Made by a program: the position numbers and the translations under genes. 64,000 nt of DNA from Mycolicibacterium wolinskyi (GTDB lineage Bacteria; Actinomycetota; Actinomycetes; Mycobacteriales; Mycobacteriaceae). Shown piece by piece: positions 52,154 through 61,937 of this stretch (the first letter of the stretch is position 1; every line of letters starts with the position of its first letter). The stretch lies in contig NZ_LQQA01000036.1 in assembly GCF_002101965.1 (NCBI RefSeq), positions 1-64,000 on the forward strand, in the 5' to 3' direction. Below the pieces are notes generated by a model, which was not told the origin of the DNA, searched no databases, and saw only the letters and a list, made by a program, of their open reading frames with translations.

Positions 52154-53071
52154 TCATCTGCGTCCCTCGCTTTGCAGCTCAATGCAGATTTCCTCGAACG
52201 CGATCGACTTGCGCGTCGGGCGCCCGCCCTTCATGCGCACCAGCACGAGCTCGATGGGCGGTAGCTCGTCGGCCAGTTCGAGCGGTATCACCCGCCCGCC
52301 CGCGTAGGTCACGTCGCGCGTCAAGCGCCAGTTCAGCATCGAGTAACCGTGACCCATGCTGACGTAGGAGCGCACGGTCTCGTATCCCGAGACCAGGTGC
52401 CTGATGCGGGGACGCAGGCCGAGACGTTTGAAGATGTCGAGGTAGTACTCGCGGCTGTGCTTGAGGTCGAGCAGGACGAACGGCTCGTCCTCGAATTCCT
52501 TCAGGTGGACGGCGACATCCGGATGCGCTGCGCGCGGGTGGTTCTCGGCCACCAACAGGTGGGGTGGCACGCGTTGCAGCACCCGGTATTCGTAATCGGT
52601 GCCCAGGCCGAGGTCGTACATCAATGCGGTTTCGCACGTGCCCTCGGCCAGGGATCTCATGAGCGTCTCCTGGTCGGCTTCGAGGAAGCTGAGTTTGATC
52701 GCCGGGTGGTGCTGCTCGAACGCGGTGAGAATCTTGGGTGCGAGGAACGGCGCGATCGGCGAGAAGATCCCCGCGACCAGGTCACCCGCCAGTTCCTCCC
52801 GCTCGGCGCGCACCGAGTGGTAGAGCTGATCGGCGTCTTCCAGCACGGTCCTGGCGCCCATGAGCAGCCGCCTGCCCTCGGCGGTGAGCCGCAGGCCGCG
52901 GTTCGACCGGCGATGGAACAGCTGGACACCCACCTCGCGCTCGAGTTGATGGATGGCGGCCGAGAGCGTCGACTGGGTGACGTTGAGTTCGAACGCGGCA
53001 GCCCGCATGTTCTCGAGCCTCGCGACCACCGTGAAGTACCTCAGCTGGACCAAGGTGAACGACTTCGCCAT
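52154..53071 (-). CDS. LysR-type transcriptional regulator
   Basis: A 305-aa regulator. The winged helix-turn-helix is at the N terminus (QLRYFTVVARLENMRAAAFE, then QSTLSAAIHQLERE), and the rest is the periplasmic-binding-like effector domain. It lies 136 bases upstream of the MFS gene on the same strand and is the likely activator of the amide/ureide set. Confidence 0.88.
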   Translation of the reverse strand: MAKSFTLVQLRYFTVVARLENMRAAAFELNVTQSTLSAAIHQLEREVGVQLFHRRSNRGLRLTAEGRRLLMGARTVLEDADQLYHSVRAEREELAGDLVAGIFSPIAPFLAPKILTAFEQHHPAIKLSFLEADQETLMRSLAEGTCETALMYDLGLGTDYEYRVLQRVPPHLLVAENHPRAAHPDVAVHLKEFEDEPFVLLDLKHSREYYLDIFKRLGLRPRIRHLVSGYETVRSYVSMGHGYSMLNWRLTRDVTYAGGRVIPLELADELPPIELVLVRMKGGRPTRKSIAFEEICIELQSEGRR

Positions 53072-53371
53072 GACCGCATCATGCCTTGAGCCGGTCCGCG
53101 CACGTTGCCGTCGAATAAGGCGACGGTTCAGCGTTCTCACCGATTCTTAATTGTTGATCAGCTAATGAACTTCGGATGACTGCCGGGTAATTGGCGCGGC
53201 CGCCGAGCCGGTCTTTCGAGGTCATCACGCTGGTAACACCGTCGGTAAGGCCGTCGGTAGAAGGGTCGAGTCACCGAAAATCGGATTTTGCACAAGATGC
53301 CGTTCCGGGGCGAGCAAAATATGATCGTCGCGGCATTTCGTCGGGGAAGTACAGGAATTGGGGCCGAACGG
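53072..53371. other. intergenic, 300 bases
   Basis: No gene seen. It contains the inverted repeat CCGTCG-AATAAGG-CGACGG at about 53108 and the near-direct repeats of CCGTCGGTA at about 53240-53260. Promoters for the divergent LysR and the downstream gene are expected here. Confidence 0.4.
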
Positions 53372-54385
53372 GTGAAGACGGTACTGGGACTGTCAGTGAC
53401 GTCGGACGGCGTCGGCTGGGTCCTTGTCGACGGCGATGCACCGGACGGCACTCCCCTGGACGACGACGCGTTCGACGTCGACACCGCCGACGAGCTCGCC
53501 GACCGCGGGGCCGCGGCCGCACGGGGCGCGCGCTCCATCGCCGCGTCGAGCGGGCAGGAGGTCCGGGCCGTCGGCGTCACGTGGTCCGAGGATGTCGACG
53601 CCGAGGCCAGGCAACTGATCGCAGCGCTTGCGGCGGCGGGCTTCGCCGATGTGCGCGTGGTGCCGGGAGCCGACCGCGATGATGACGCCGCCGAGCCCAA
53701 GCTGTCTCTCGCGCAAGCAGCGGCCCGCGCGGTCGCGACCGGTGCCATCGCCGTCCAGCGCACGCAGCCCGACGTCGACTCGGCCGTCAAGGCCAGAAGG
53801 TTCACGGGGCTTCGCGTCGGTGGTGCCGCTGCCGCCGCGGTGGTGATCGCCGTGCTGGTGGTGGGATCGCAATCCGTTCCCGAAGCTCTGCAGCCCGCGC
53901 CCGAGCCGCCCACCCCCGCGTCGGCCGGAAATCCGCAGGTCGTCAGCGTCGCGGTACCGCTCGTCGGCACCAAGCGCCCCGCTGTGGTCGAACCCGGTGC
54001 GGACGAGTCGGCCGAGCGCGCGGACCGCACGCCCGTGTACGAGCCGACGGAAGCCTTCGACACCGCGGTCGTGGAGTCCAGTCCGGTGGTTCAGGCCGCG
54101 CAACCCGCCGCGACGATCGAGCCGCCGGTGAGCGCACCGGAGCCCGCGTCGGCCGTCGTCGCACATCTGCCGGTCGCCGCCCTGCCCGGCCCGGCCGGCC
54201 CGCAGCTGTTCGCGCCGGGGCCCGTGCCTGCCGCGGCAACCGCGCCTGCCGCGGCCGCGCCGCAGGCACCTGTTGTCGCGCAAGCACCCGGCGTCGCGCA
54301 GGCACCTGTTGCCGAACCAGCACCGGCCATCGCGCCGCCGCCCCCGCCAATATTCGTCAATCCCTTCCTGGCCGGGCTGCCCTGA
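53372..54385 (+). CDS. mycobacterial membrane protein with Ala/Pro-rich outer part (DUF7159-like)
   Basis: A 337-aa protein from GTG 53372. The N-terminal domain VKTVLGLSVTSDGVGWVLVDG is the actin/Hsp70-like start seen in a mycobacteria-specific family. A membrane helix (AAAAAVVIAVLVVGS) follows near residue 155, then a long Pro/Ala/Val-rich tail. Probably spans the membrane once with the tail outside. Function unknown. The frame is open 84 bases further up. Confidence 0.75.
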   Translation: MKTVLGLSVTSDGVGWVLVDGDAPDGTPLDDDAFDVDTADELADRGAAAARGARSIAASSGQEVRAVGVTWSEDVDAEARQLIAALAAAGFADVRVVPGADRDDDAAEPKLSLAQAAARAVATGAIAVQRTQPDVDSAVKARRFTGLRVGGAAAAAVVIAVLVVGSQSVPEALQPAPEPPTPASAGNPQVVSVAVPLVGTKRPAVVEPGADESAERADRTPVYEPTEAFDTAVVESSPVVQAAQPAATIEPPVSAPEPASAVVAHLPVAALPGPAGPQLFAPGPVPAAATAPAAAAPQAPVVAQAPGVAQAPVAEPAPAIAPPPPPIFVNPFLAGLP

Positions 54386-54515
54386 CAAATTTGCGCATTC
54401 AATTTCTGTTTGCGTTAATTTGCTGCGTTTTCGTGTTCGCCGAAAATCCAATTCGCGGCACCAATAAGGCGTATTGTTCCGCATGGTCGGGGCCGTTACG
54501 AGGGGTTGGCCGCGG

Positions 54516-55541
54516 ATGGCAATCGTTGCGACCATACGGCGTTACGCGGCCGTCGCATTGGCGGCCGCGTTAGCGCCCGGGGTGCTGGTCGCACACCCGG
54601 CCCACGCGTACTCGAATGCGCCGATCGAATTTCTCGACGTGCCCTCGTCTGCAATGGGCCGCGATATCCGGATTGAATTCCTCAGCGGCGGACCGGGTTC
54701 GCACGCGCTGTATCTGCTCGACAGCATGGAGGCGGGCGACGACCGCAACGGGTGGGATATCAACACCGCCGCATTCGATCTGTTCGACGGGTCCGGGCTC
54801 TCGGTCGTGATGCCGGTCGGCGGCAAGTCGAGCTTCTACAGCGACTGGTACGCACCGGCCGTCGGCAACGCGGGGACCGTCACCTACAAATGGGAGACGT
54901 TTCTGACCCAGGAGCTGCCGGCGTGGCTGGCCGCGAACCGGGATGTCGCGGCATCGGGCAACGCGGTCGTCGGGCTCTCGATGGGCGGATCGGCGGCACT
55001 GGTCCTCGCGGCGCACCACCCGGACCGGTTCGTCTACGCCGGCTCGCTGTCGGGCTTTCTCAACTTGTCTGCGGGGGACTGGCCCGGCAAGGTGCGGATC
55101 GCGATGATGTGGAACGGCGGCTTCAACCCCGACGCGATGTGGGGCCCGCCGGGTGATCCGGCCTGGGCGCGCAACGATCCCACGGTCAACGTCGGGCAGC
55201 TCGTCGCCAACAACACCCGGATCTGGATCTACTGCGGCAACGGCACACCGCGCGATCCGGCGCTGGCGAGTCCCGACGCGCCGATCGGCGGGCTCGGATT
55301 CCTCGAAGGGTTCGCGATCGATTCCAACCGGGCCTTCACCGACGCCTACATCGCGGCAGGCGGTCGCAACGGCGTGTTCGATTTCCCGGACGGGATACAC
55401 AGTTGGGGGTACTGGGAGCAGGAACTGCAGCGGATGAAACCCGACCTGCTGCAGGTCGTCGGGTCAGTGCCCCAGGACAGCAGACCGAGCGAACTCGCGG
55501 ACCCGGTCCTTGGCGACCTTGCCGTTTCCGGTCAGCGGTAG
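54516..55541 (+). CDS. secreted esterase, antigen 85/mycolyltransferase-like
   Basis: A 341-aa exported protein with signal AAVALAAALAPGVLVAHPAHA. The alpha/beta-hydrolase domain carries the nucleophile elbow GLSMGGSAALVLAAHHP and the late His of FPDGIHSWGYWEQEL, both as in the Ag85/MPT51 family, which moves mycolic acids onto trehalose or arabinogalactan. Whether it keeps mycolyltransferase activity is not decided by these motifs. Starts at 54474 and 54483 are alternatives. The last 78 bases overlap the convergent ligase. Confidence 0.85.
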   Translation: MAIVATIRRYAAVALAAALAPGVLVAHPAHAYSNAPIEFLDVPSSAMGRDIRIEFLSGGPGSHALYLLDSMEAGDDRNGWDINTAAFDLFDGSGLSVVMPVGGKSSFYSDWYAPAVGNAGTVTYKWETFLTQELPAWLAANRDVAASGNAVVGLSMGGSAALVLAAHHPDRFVYAGSLSGFLNLSAGDWPGKVRIAMMWNGGFNPDAMWGPPGDPAWARNDPTVNVGQLVANNTRIWIYCGNGTPRDPALASPDAPIGGLGFLEGFAIDSNRAFTDAYIAAGGRNGVFDFPDGIHSWGYWEQELQRMKPDLLQVVGSVPQDSRPSELADPVLGDLAVSGQR

Positions 55542-56966
55542 CGCGTCGACGAACAGCACCACGCGCGGGCGTTTGAAACCTGCGATGGCACAACGCACAT
55601 GCTCGATCAGCTCGTCGGCAGACGGCTCGCGGCCCGCCACCGGCACGACGACCGCACACACCGCCTCGCCCCAGTAGTCGTCGGGAACCCCCACGACGGC
55701 GACCATGTCGACATCGGGATGACCGGACAACACGTCTTCGACCTCACGTGAGGACACGTTCTCCCCGCCGGTGACGATGACGTCCTTGAGCCGGTCCACC
55801 ACGAACAGCCGACCGTCGGCGTCGAGGCGCCCGACATCGCCGGTGCGCAGCCACCCGTCGGTCGTACCGGGCTGAGCCGGCCAGTACCGGGGTGCGACCT
55901 GATCGCCCCGCACCACGATCTCACCGACGTCGCCGACGGCCAGGGGCATGCCGTCCGCGCCGACGATGCCGACTTCGACGCCGCGATGCGGATGGCCGGC
56001 GCTCACGAGCAGCCGGGTATCGCCTGCCGCTCCGGCGCGGTGGTCGTCTGGGCCGAGAAACGTGATGTTGCCGCCCGTTTCGGTCATGCCGTAGCCCTGG
56101 TGGAAGTCGACGCCGAGCACGTCGATCGCGCGGCGCAGTAGATCCAGCGGCATGGCGGCCGACCCGTACGCGACGGCTTGCAGGGTCGGCAGTCGCGTAC
56201 CGGTGCGTTCGAGATGGCCCAGTAACGAGTGCAGCATGGTCGGGGCCAGCGAGCACGATCGCACGGCGTGCGTGCGGACCAGATCGGCGAAGGCTTCCGG
56301 GCGGAACTGTGCGGTGAGCACGACCGTCGAGGCGGTCGCGTGGTGTACGAGCATGTTGTAGCCGGCGATGTGACACATCGGGAACGGCAACAGATACACC
56401 CCGCCCGGTTGCACCGAGCGGCCGGCGACAGTTCCACGGACCGCCGCGAGAATCGAACGATGGCTGTGCACAACACCTTTCGGGGCGCCGGTGGAGCCAC
56501 TGGTGAACAGCAGCCACGCCGGATCATCCGGACCCGCGGCGTCGGGGAATTGCGGGTCAGCCGTTGTCGCATCCCGCCAGGCGGCCGAATCGAAGGTCAC
56601 CAGGTGCGAATCGTCGGGGGTGTTGTCCAGGGCCGACAGGTATTTCGCGTCACCTAGCACGAGCGCGGGACGGGTGGCGTCCAATTGCGCAACCTGCTCG
56701 GCGGGGCTCAGCCGTTGATTGATCAGGGTCAGCACCCGGCCGCTGCGGGGGACTCCGTAATAGAGCAAGGCGTAGGCGGCGCCGTTGTCGGCGATGACCG
56801 CGACCCGGTCGGCCGGATCGGTGCGTGAGGCGGTCCACGCGGCGACGGAACGGATCTGGCGATCGAACTCGGCGAATCCCGTCGTCGTACCGTCATCGGT
56901 GATGAGCGCCGCGCGGTCGGGTGCGGTGCGCGCGGCTTCCGCGATCAGCTCGTGCAGCAAATTCAT
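55464..56966 (-). CDS. AMP-forming acyl-CoA ligase
   Basis: A 500-aa adenylate-forming enzyme. TSGSTGAPKGVVHSH is the P-loop, QGYGMTETGG the A5 block, RTGDVGRLDADGRLF the A7-A8 block, and TGNGKVAKD the catalytic Lys. It activates a carboxylic acid as acyl-AMP and then acyl-CoA. Substrate unknown. It is convergent with the Ag85-like gene. Confidence 0.9.
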   Translation of the reverse strand: MNLLHELIAEAARTAPDRAALITDDGTTTGFAEFDRQIRSVAAWTASRTDPADRVAVIADNGAAYALLYYGVPRSGRVLTLINQRLSPAEQVAQLDATRPALVLGDAKYLSALDNTPDDSHLVTFDSAAWRDATTADPQFPDAAGPDDPAWLLFTSGSTGAPKGVVHSHRSILAAVRGTVAGRSVQPGGVYLLPFPMCHIAGYNMLVHHATASTVVLTAQFRPEAFADLVRTHAVRSCSLAPTMLHSLLGHLERTGTRLPTLQAVAYGSAAMPLDLLRRAIDVLGVDFHQGYGMTETGGNITFLGPDDHRAGAAGDTRLLVSAGHPHRGVEVGIVGADGMPLAVGDVGEIVVRGDQVAPRYWPAQPGTTDGWLRTGDVGRLDADGRLFVVDRLKDVIVTGGENVSSREVEDVLSGHPDVDMVAVVGVPDDYWGEAVCAVVVPVAGREPSADELIEHVRCAIAGFKRPRVVLFVDALPLTGNGKVAKDRVREFARSAVLGH

Positions 56967-57107
56967 AGCTGCTCACACCGGGTGGGCACCCTTGACCTCA
57001 CGGCGCGCGGACTGCTACACATGGCCTCAGCTTATGCAGTTGAGCGATCGCCCAAAAATTGACCGTGCGCGGCGGCTGGGAGCGGCTGCGCATTGTCGTG
57101 GGCTGAG

Positions 57108-58193
57108 TCAGCCGCGCACCTGCTCGGCGCCGATCGCGGCGCGGGCGGGCGCGATCGTCGGTTCGGGGTAGCCGGCGCCGGTGACCACGTCGCGCACGGT
57201 ACTGCCGACCGTGTCCGCCAGGTCGGTGGGAACCAGTGCGATCACACATCCGCCGAATCCGCCACCGGTCATCCGTGCCCCGAGCGCACCGGCACGCACC
57301 GCCGTGTCGGCGATCAAGTCGATGTGCGGGGTGGTGATCTCGAAGTCGTCGCGCATCGATGCATGCGAGGCCGTGAGGATCTCGCCGGCCTTGGCGTAGT
57401 CGGAAACCTCAAGTGCCGCAACGAAATCGAAAACCCGCTGGTTCTCGGTGAGGATATGGCGAGCGCGTCGGGTGTCTTCGGGGTCGGCCAGCCCGTCGAG
57501 GGCGGCCAGTCCGCGGGATTGCAGCTCGCGCAGCGAATCGACCTGCAGCGCAGCGGCGACCCGCTCACACGACGCCCGGCGGGACGCGTACTCGCCGCCG
57601 GCATGACGATGTGCGGCACGGGAATTCATCACCAACAAGGATATGCCCGCCGAATCGGGGTCGAACGGTACCGGTTTCACCGTGAGGTCGCGGAAGTCGA
57701 TGAGCATCGCGTGCTGCGGTTGGCCGAACAGCGAGGCGAGCTGGTCCATCAGGCCGGTCGGCGCGCCGACGTAGGTGTTCTCGGCCCGTTGCGCGATGCG
57801 GGCCTGCTCGACCCGGTCGATGGACTGTCCGCTGGTGAGCGCCGCCAGCACCGCGCATTCCAGCGCCGCCGACGACGCCAGGCCCGAGCCCATCTCGACA
57901 TCGCTGGTGATGGTCATGGCGCCGCCGGTGACCGGGTGGCCTGCCGTGCGCAGGGACCACATCACCCCCGCGATGTATGCCGCCCAGCCGGTGATGTCTC
58001 CGGGAGCGGTGCCGAGCGGTATGTCCACCTGGCCCGATTCGCGATCGCTTCGCACCGTGATCGAGTCCGAATCATCGGGCCGGTACTGCACGACGACGCG
58101 TTGCGGCAACGCGATCGGTAACGCCCAACCGAGGTTGTAATCGGTGTGCTCGCCGATCAGGTTGATGCGGCCGGGAGCCGCGTAGGTGACCAT
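57108..58193 (-). CDS. galK: galactokinase
   Basis: A 361-aa GHMP kinase. The galactose signature GRINLIGEHTDYN is near the start, the ATP loop is VEMGSGLASSAALE, and MTGGGFGGCVIALVP is the third motif. It makes galactose 1-phosphate (Leloir pathway). ATG 58193 overlaps the galT stop by one base (TGATG). Confidence 0.95.
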   Translation of the reverse strand: MVTYAAPGRINLIGEHTDYNLGWALPIALPQRVVVQYRPDDSDSITVRSDRESGQVDIPLGTAPGDITGWAAYIAGVMWSLRTAGHPVTGGAMTITSDVEMGSGLASSAALECAVLAALTSGQSIDRVEQARIAQRAENTYVGAPTGLMDQLASLFGQPQHAMLIDFRDLTVKPVPFDPDSAGISLLVMNSRAAHRHAGGEYASRRASCERVAAALQVDSLRELQSRGLAALDGLADPEDTRRARHILTENQRVFDFVAALEVSDYAKAGEILTASHASMRDDFEITTPHIDLIADTAVRAGALGARMTGGGFGGCVIALVPTDLADTVGSTVRDVVTGAGYPEPTIAPARAAIGAEQVRG

Positions 58194-59275
58194 CACAGCT
58201 CCGCCAGCCGTGCCGCGACGCTCTCGGGCGTCACGTCGCTGATGAAGGCGTCCATGGCCGATTCCGAACCGGCCAGGTACTTGAGTTTGGTCGCGCTGCG
58301 CCGCACCGACATCAGCTCGACATGGAAGTAGCCCTCTCGCTGGTCGTCGCGGTCGCGGTACTGGTGCAACGCCGAAATATAGGGCAGCGGTGTGGGATAC
58401 ATGCGGTCGAACCTCTGCAGGATGTCGCGGTAGATCTCGGCGAAGCCGTCCAGCTCGTCGTCGCCGAGCTCGGTCAGGTTGTGTGCGAAACGGTTTGGAT
58501 AGATGTGAACCTCCACCGGCCAGCGGGCCGCGAACGGCACGAACGCGGTGAACAGCTCGGTGCGCGCGACAACACGCACGCCCGCGGTGAGCTCGCGGGC
58601 CAGCAGATCGGCGAACAGGTTGGTGCCGTTGCGGGCGCGGTGCTCGCGCGCGGCGCGCAACATCTGCTCGGTACGCGGCGTGAGATACGGATAACCGTAG
58701 ATCTGGCCGTGGGGGTGGTTGAGGGTCACCCCGATCTCCTCGCCGCGGTTCTCGAAGCAGAACACCTGCTGTATCGCACTGCGGCTCAACAGGTCCGCGG
58801 TGCGGTGCCGCCACGCCGAAACCACCAGCCGGGCATGGGGGAGCGGCAGCTGCGCGAACGCACCGGTGTGGTCGCTCGAGAAGCAGATGACCTCGCAGCG
58901 ACCGTGCCCGGGCGCCGCGACGAATTCGGCGCCGCCGGTGTCGGGCAACGAGAACGCCGAATCCCCGGACAGGCTGGGAAAGCGGTTCTCGAAGACGACG
59001 ACGTCGTAGTCCGGTGCGGGGATCTCGCTCGTCTCGCCGGACGGTCCCGGGCACAGCGGGCACCGGTCGGCGGCCGGCAGGTAGGTGCGATCCTGCCGGA
59101 GTGCCGCGATGACCACCCACTGGCCGGTCTGGCGGTCGAAACGCAACTGCGACATCTGTTTTCCGCGCGCGGGCAACGGGCGGCGATCCGGTACCGGGTC
59201 CGCGGTGTGGCCCGGCAGCGAGAAGTACAGTTGCTCGCGGCCGTCGGCCAATGTCCAGCGCAGGGGCTCGGTCAT
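58193..59275 (-). CDS. galT: galactose-1-phosphate uridylyltransferase
   Basis: A 360-aa enzyme. The zinc site CPLCPG is near residue 72, and the active-site block NHPHGQIYGYPYL holds the nucleophilic His. It exchanges UDP-glucose and galactose 1-phosphate. The ATG overlaps the DeoR gene stop by 4 bases (ATGA), so deoR-galT-galK is one operon. No galE lies next to it. Confidence 0.94.
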   Translation of the reverse strand: MTEPLRWTLADGREQLYFSLPGHTADPVPDRRPLPARGKQMSQLRFDRQTGQWVVIAALRQDRTYLPAADRCPLCPGPSGETSEIPAPDYDVVVFENRFPSLSGDSAFSLPDTGGAEFVAAPGHGRCEVICFSSDHTGAFAQLPLPHARLVVSAWRHRTADLLSRSAIQQVFCFENRGEEIGVTLNHPHGQIYGYPYLTPRTEQMLRAAREHRARNGTNLFADLLARELTAGVRVVARTELFTAFVPFAARWPVEVHIYPNRFAHNLTELGDDELDGFAEIYRDILQRFDRMYPTPLPYISALHQYRDRDDQREGYFHVELMSVRRSATKLKYLAGSESAMDAFISDVTPESVAARLAEL

Positions 59276-60063
59276 GACTGTCCCGGCACCTGCGCGATCA
59301 CGACATTGCCGACCAGGCCCGCCAATGCGGCGCGATCCTCGTCGGCCAGCCCGTCGTCGACGATCAGGGTGTCGACCTGCCCGAGGCCGGCGAAGACGTT
59401 CGTGCCGATCTCGCCGTACTTGGTGTGGTCGGCCAGCACCACGAGCTGGGCGCCGATCCCGATCAGCGTCCGGTTCGTCTGCGCCTCAGCGATGTTGGGT
59501 GAGGTCAACCCGGCCTGCGGATCGAACCCGTGCACGCCGAGGTAGGTCGCGTCGACCCGGAACGATGCGAGTGCCGCGTCGGCGATGGGGCCCACCAGCG
59601 CATCCGAGGGCGTGCGTGTACCACCGGTGAGATAGACCTGCGGAGCGTCGGCGCCGTCGGTCGACGGTGCGGTCAGCACATCGAAGACCGTGAGGGAGTT
59701 CGTGACCACGGTGATCGACGGCCGGTGCCGGAGCCTGCGGGCCAATTCGGTTGTCGTGGTGCCCGCGCTGATCGCGATGGTGACGCCGTCGGCGACCATG
59801 CCTGCCGCGACATCGGCGATCGCGGCCTTCTCGGCCCGCTGCTGGGCGGCCTTGACCGACGACCACGGCTCCTCGCCGCGGTTGTGCCGGGTGACCGCGC
59901 CGCCGTGCACCTTGCGCAGCAGATCCTCGGCGTCCATGGCATCGAGGTCGCGGCGCACGGTCATCTCCGACACCGCCAGCTGGGCGGCGAGCTCGGCCAC
60001 GCGCACCGCGCCACCCGAGTTCAGCGCACGCAGGATTGCGCGTCGGCGTTCAGCGGCCAACAT
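59272..60063 (-). CDS. DeoR-family transcriptional regulator of the gal operon
   Basis: A 263-aa repressor. The N-terminal helix-turn-helix is ILRALNSGGAVRVAELAAQL, then AVSEMTVRRDLDAMD, and the C-terminal domain is the sugar-phosphate sensor type (AGTTTTELARRL, then VTNSLTV). It is cotranscribed with galT and galK and probably controls them and the divergent symporter. Confidence 0.9.
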   Translation of the reverse strand: MLAAERRRAILRALNSGGAVRVAELAAQLAVSEMTVRRDLDAMDAEDLLRKVHGGAVTRHNRGEEPWSSVKAAQQRAEKAAIADVAAGMVADGVTIAISAGTTTTELARRLRHRPSITVVTNSLTVFDVLTAPSTDGADAPQVYLTGGTRTPSDALVGPIADAALASFRVDATYLGVHGFDPQAGLTSPNIAEAQTNRTLIGIGAQLVVLADHTKYGEIGTNVFAGLGQVDTLIVDDGLADEDRAALAGLVGNVVIAQVPGQS

Positions 60064-60105
60064 TCGGCGGTGGCACCTCCTTCGAGTAGATGCGGCAAAC
60101 GAACA

Positions 60106-60158
60106 GTAACAAACAAATTCTCACCGAATGCCTCATATTCTCGTCCCATCCCTGTTAC
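60106..60158. promoter_or_regulatory. candidate operator between DeoR and symporter genes
   Basis: GTAACA at 60106-60111 and TGTTAC at 60153-60158 form an inverted pair in the 139-base space between the divergent starts. AACAAACAAA (60109-60118) and GTTGTTTTCGTT (60166-60177) extend the symmetry loosely. This fits a DeoR site, but the match is weak. Confidence 0.35.
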
Positions 60159-60202
60159 CTTCTGGTTGTTTTCGTTGGAACCTGATACCTCAGAAGGTGT
60201 GG

Positions 60203-61924
60203 ATGACCACAGATTTGGCGACGACCACCCTCGCGGCTGACAGTGTTCTGCGCCTGTCCGTCGGCGCGCTCGACTACCTGTTGATCGCGATCTACTTCGT
60301 CTTCGTCCTGGGAATCGGCTATATCGCCCGCAGCCAGATCTCGACGAGCCTGGACTTCTTCCTGTCCGGCCGCCGGTTGCCCGCGTGGGTGACGGGCCTG
60401 GCGTTCGTATCGGCCAACCTCGGCGCCATCGAGATCATGGGCATGTCGGCCAACGGAGCCGAGATCGGCCTGTCCACGATGCACTACTACTGGATCGGCG
60501 CCGTCCCGGCCATGCTGTTCCTCGGCGTCGTGATGATGCCGTTCTACTACGGCTCCAAGGTCCGCAGTGTGCCCGAGTTCATGCGGAGGCGCTTCGGGCC
60601 CGGCGCACACCTCGTGAACGCGATCAGCTTCGCCGTCGCTCAGGTACTGATCGCGGGCGTCAACCTGTTCCTGCTGGCCACCGTCATCAACGTGCTGATC
60701 GGCTGGAACCGCTGGCTGTCGTTGATCGTCGCCGCCGTCATCGTGCTCACTTACACTGCGCTGGGCGGGCTTTCGGCCGCCATCTACAACGAGGTGCTGC
60801 AGTTCTTCGTGATCCTCGCCGCGCTCGTGCCGCTCACGGTGTTCGGCCTGATCAAGGTCGGCGGGTGGAGCGGCCTCAAGGAGAAGGTCATCGACACCAC
60901 GACCGACGGCACGGTGACCGCCTCGGTACACGAACAGCTCACGACGTGGCCAGGACAAGCGTTGTCGGGCTTCGACAGCCCGCTGTGGTCGGTCATCGGC
61001 ATCGTCTTCGGTCTCGGCTTCGTGCTGTCCTTCGGCTACTGGACCACGAACTTCGTCGAGGTGCAGCGCGCCATGGCCTCGAACTCGATCTCGGCCGCCA
61101 GGCGATCACCGATCATCGCGTCGTTCCCGAAGATGTTCATCCCGTTCGTCGTGGTGATCCCTGGCATGATCGCGGCGGCCGCGATCGGTGACGTCATCAA
61201 CCTGAAAACCACCGGCACCGGCGACATCACCTACAACGACGCGATGCTCGTGATGATCCGCGACATCCTGCCGAACGGCCTGATCGGCGTCGCGGTCACG
61301 GGTCTGCTCGCGTCGTTCATGGCGGGCATGGCCGCCAACATCTCGGCGTTCAACACCGTGTTCAGCTACGACATCTGGCAGCAGTACGTGGTCAAGGACC
61401 GGCCCGACGGCTACTACATCCTGGTCGGGCGGATCGCGACGGTCGCGGCCACGGTGCTGGCGATCTTCACCGCGCTGATCGCCGCGGGCTACTCGAACCT
61501 GATGGACTATCTGCAGACGTTGTTCGGGTTCTTCAACGCGCCACTGTTCGCGACGTTCATCCTCGGCATGTTCTGGAAGCGGATGACCCCCACCGCGGGC
61601 TGGATGGGGCTGGTGGCCGGAACCCTTTCCGCCGTATTCGTTTTCATCCTGTCCGAGGTGGGCGTGATCAACCTGCCCGGCCAGGGCATGCCGTTCGTGG
61701 CGGCGGCCGCGGCCTTCGTCGTCGACATCGTCGTCAGCGTCGTCGTCAGCATGGCGACGAGGCCGAAACCCGCCGCTGAACTGGTCGGCCTGGTCTATTC
61801 GGAGACGCCGCGCGAGATCTTCCACGACCCCGAGAGCGCCGGTAAACCGTGGTATCTGCGTGCGACGCCGCTCGCCGGCGTCGCGCTGGCCCTCACCGTG
61901 ATCCTCAACATCATCTTCCACTGA
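60203..61924 (+). CDS. solute:sodium symporter (SSS family), galactose uptake candidate
   Basis: A 573-aa membrane protein with about 14 helices. SLDFFLSGRRLPAWVTGLAF and the following SANLGAIEIMGMSANGAEIG are the SSS blocks seen in sugar transporters of the SglT type. ATG 60203 follows AGAAGGTG. It is divergent from the gal regulator, so galactose is the likely substrate. The 90-aa gene downstream is probably cotranscribed. Confidence 0.88.
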   Translation: MTTDLATTTLAADSVLRLSVGALDYLLIAIYFVFVLGIGYIARSQISTSLDFFLSGRRLPAWVTGLAFVSANLGAIEIMGMSANGAEIGLSTMHYYWIGAVPAMLFLGVVMMPFYYGSKVRSVPEFMRRRFGPGAHLVNAISFAVAQVLIAGVNLFLLATVINVLIGWNRWLSLIVAAVIVLTYTALGGLSAAIYNEVLQFFVILAALVPLTVFGLIKVGGWSGLKEKVIDTTTDGTVTASVHEQLTTWPGQALSGFDSPLWSVIGIVFGLGFVLSFGYWTTNFVEVQRAMASNSISAARRSPIIASFPKMFIPFVVVIPGMIAAAAIGDVINLKTTGTGDITYNDAMLVMIRDILPNGLIGVAVTGLLASFMAGMAANISAFNTVFSYDIWQQYVVKDRPDGYYILVGRIATVAATVLAIFTALIAAGYSNLMDYLQTLFGFFNAPLFATFILGMFWKRMTPTAGWMGLVAGTLSAVFVFILSEVGVINLPGQGMPFVAAAAAFVVDIVVSVVVSMATRPKPAAELVGLVYSETPREIFHDPESAGKPWYLRATPLAGVALALTVILNIIFH

Positions 61925-61937
61925 GCCGGGAGTCCGA

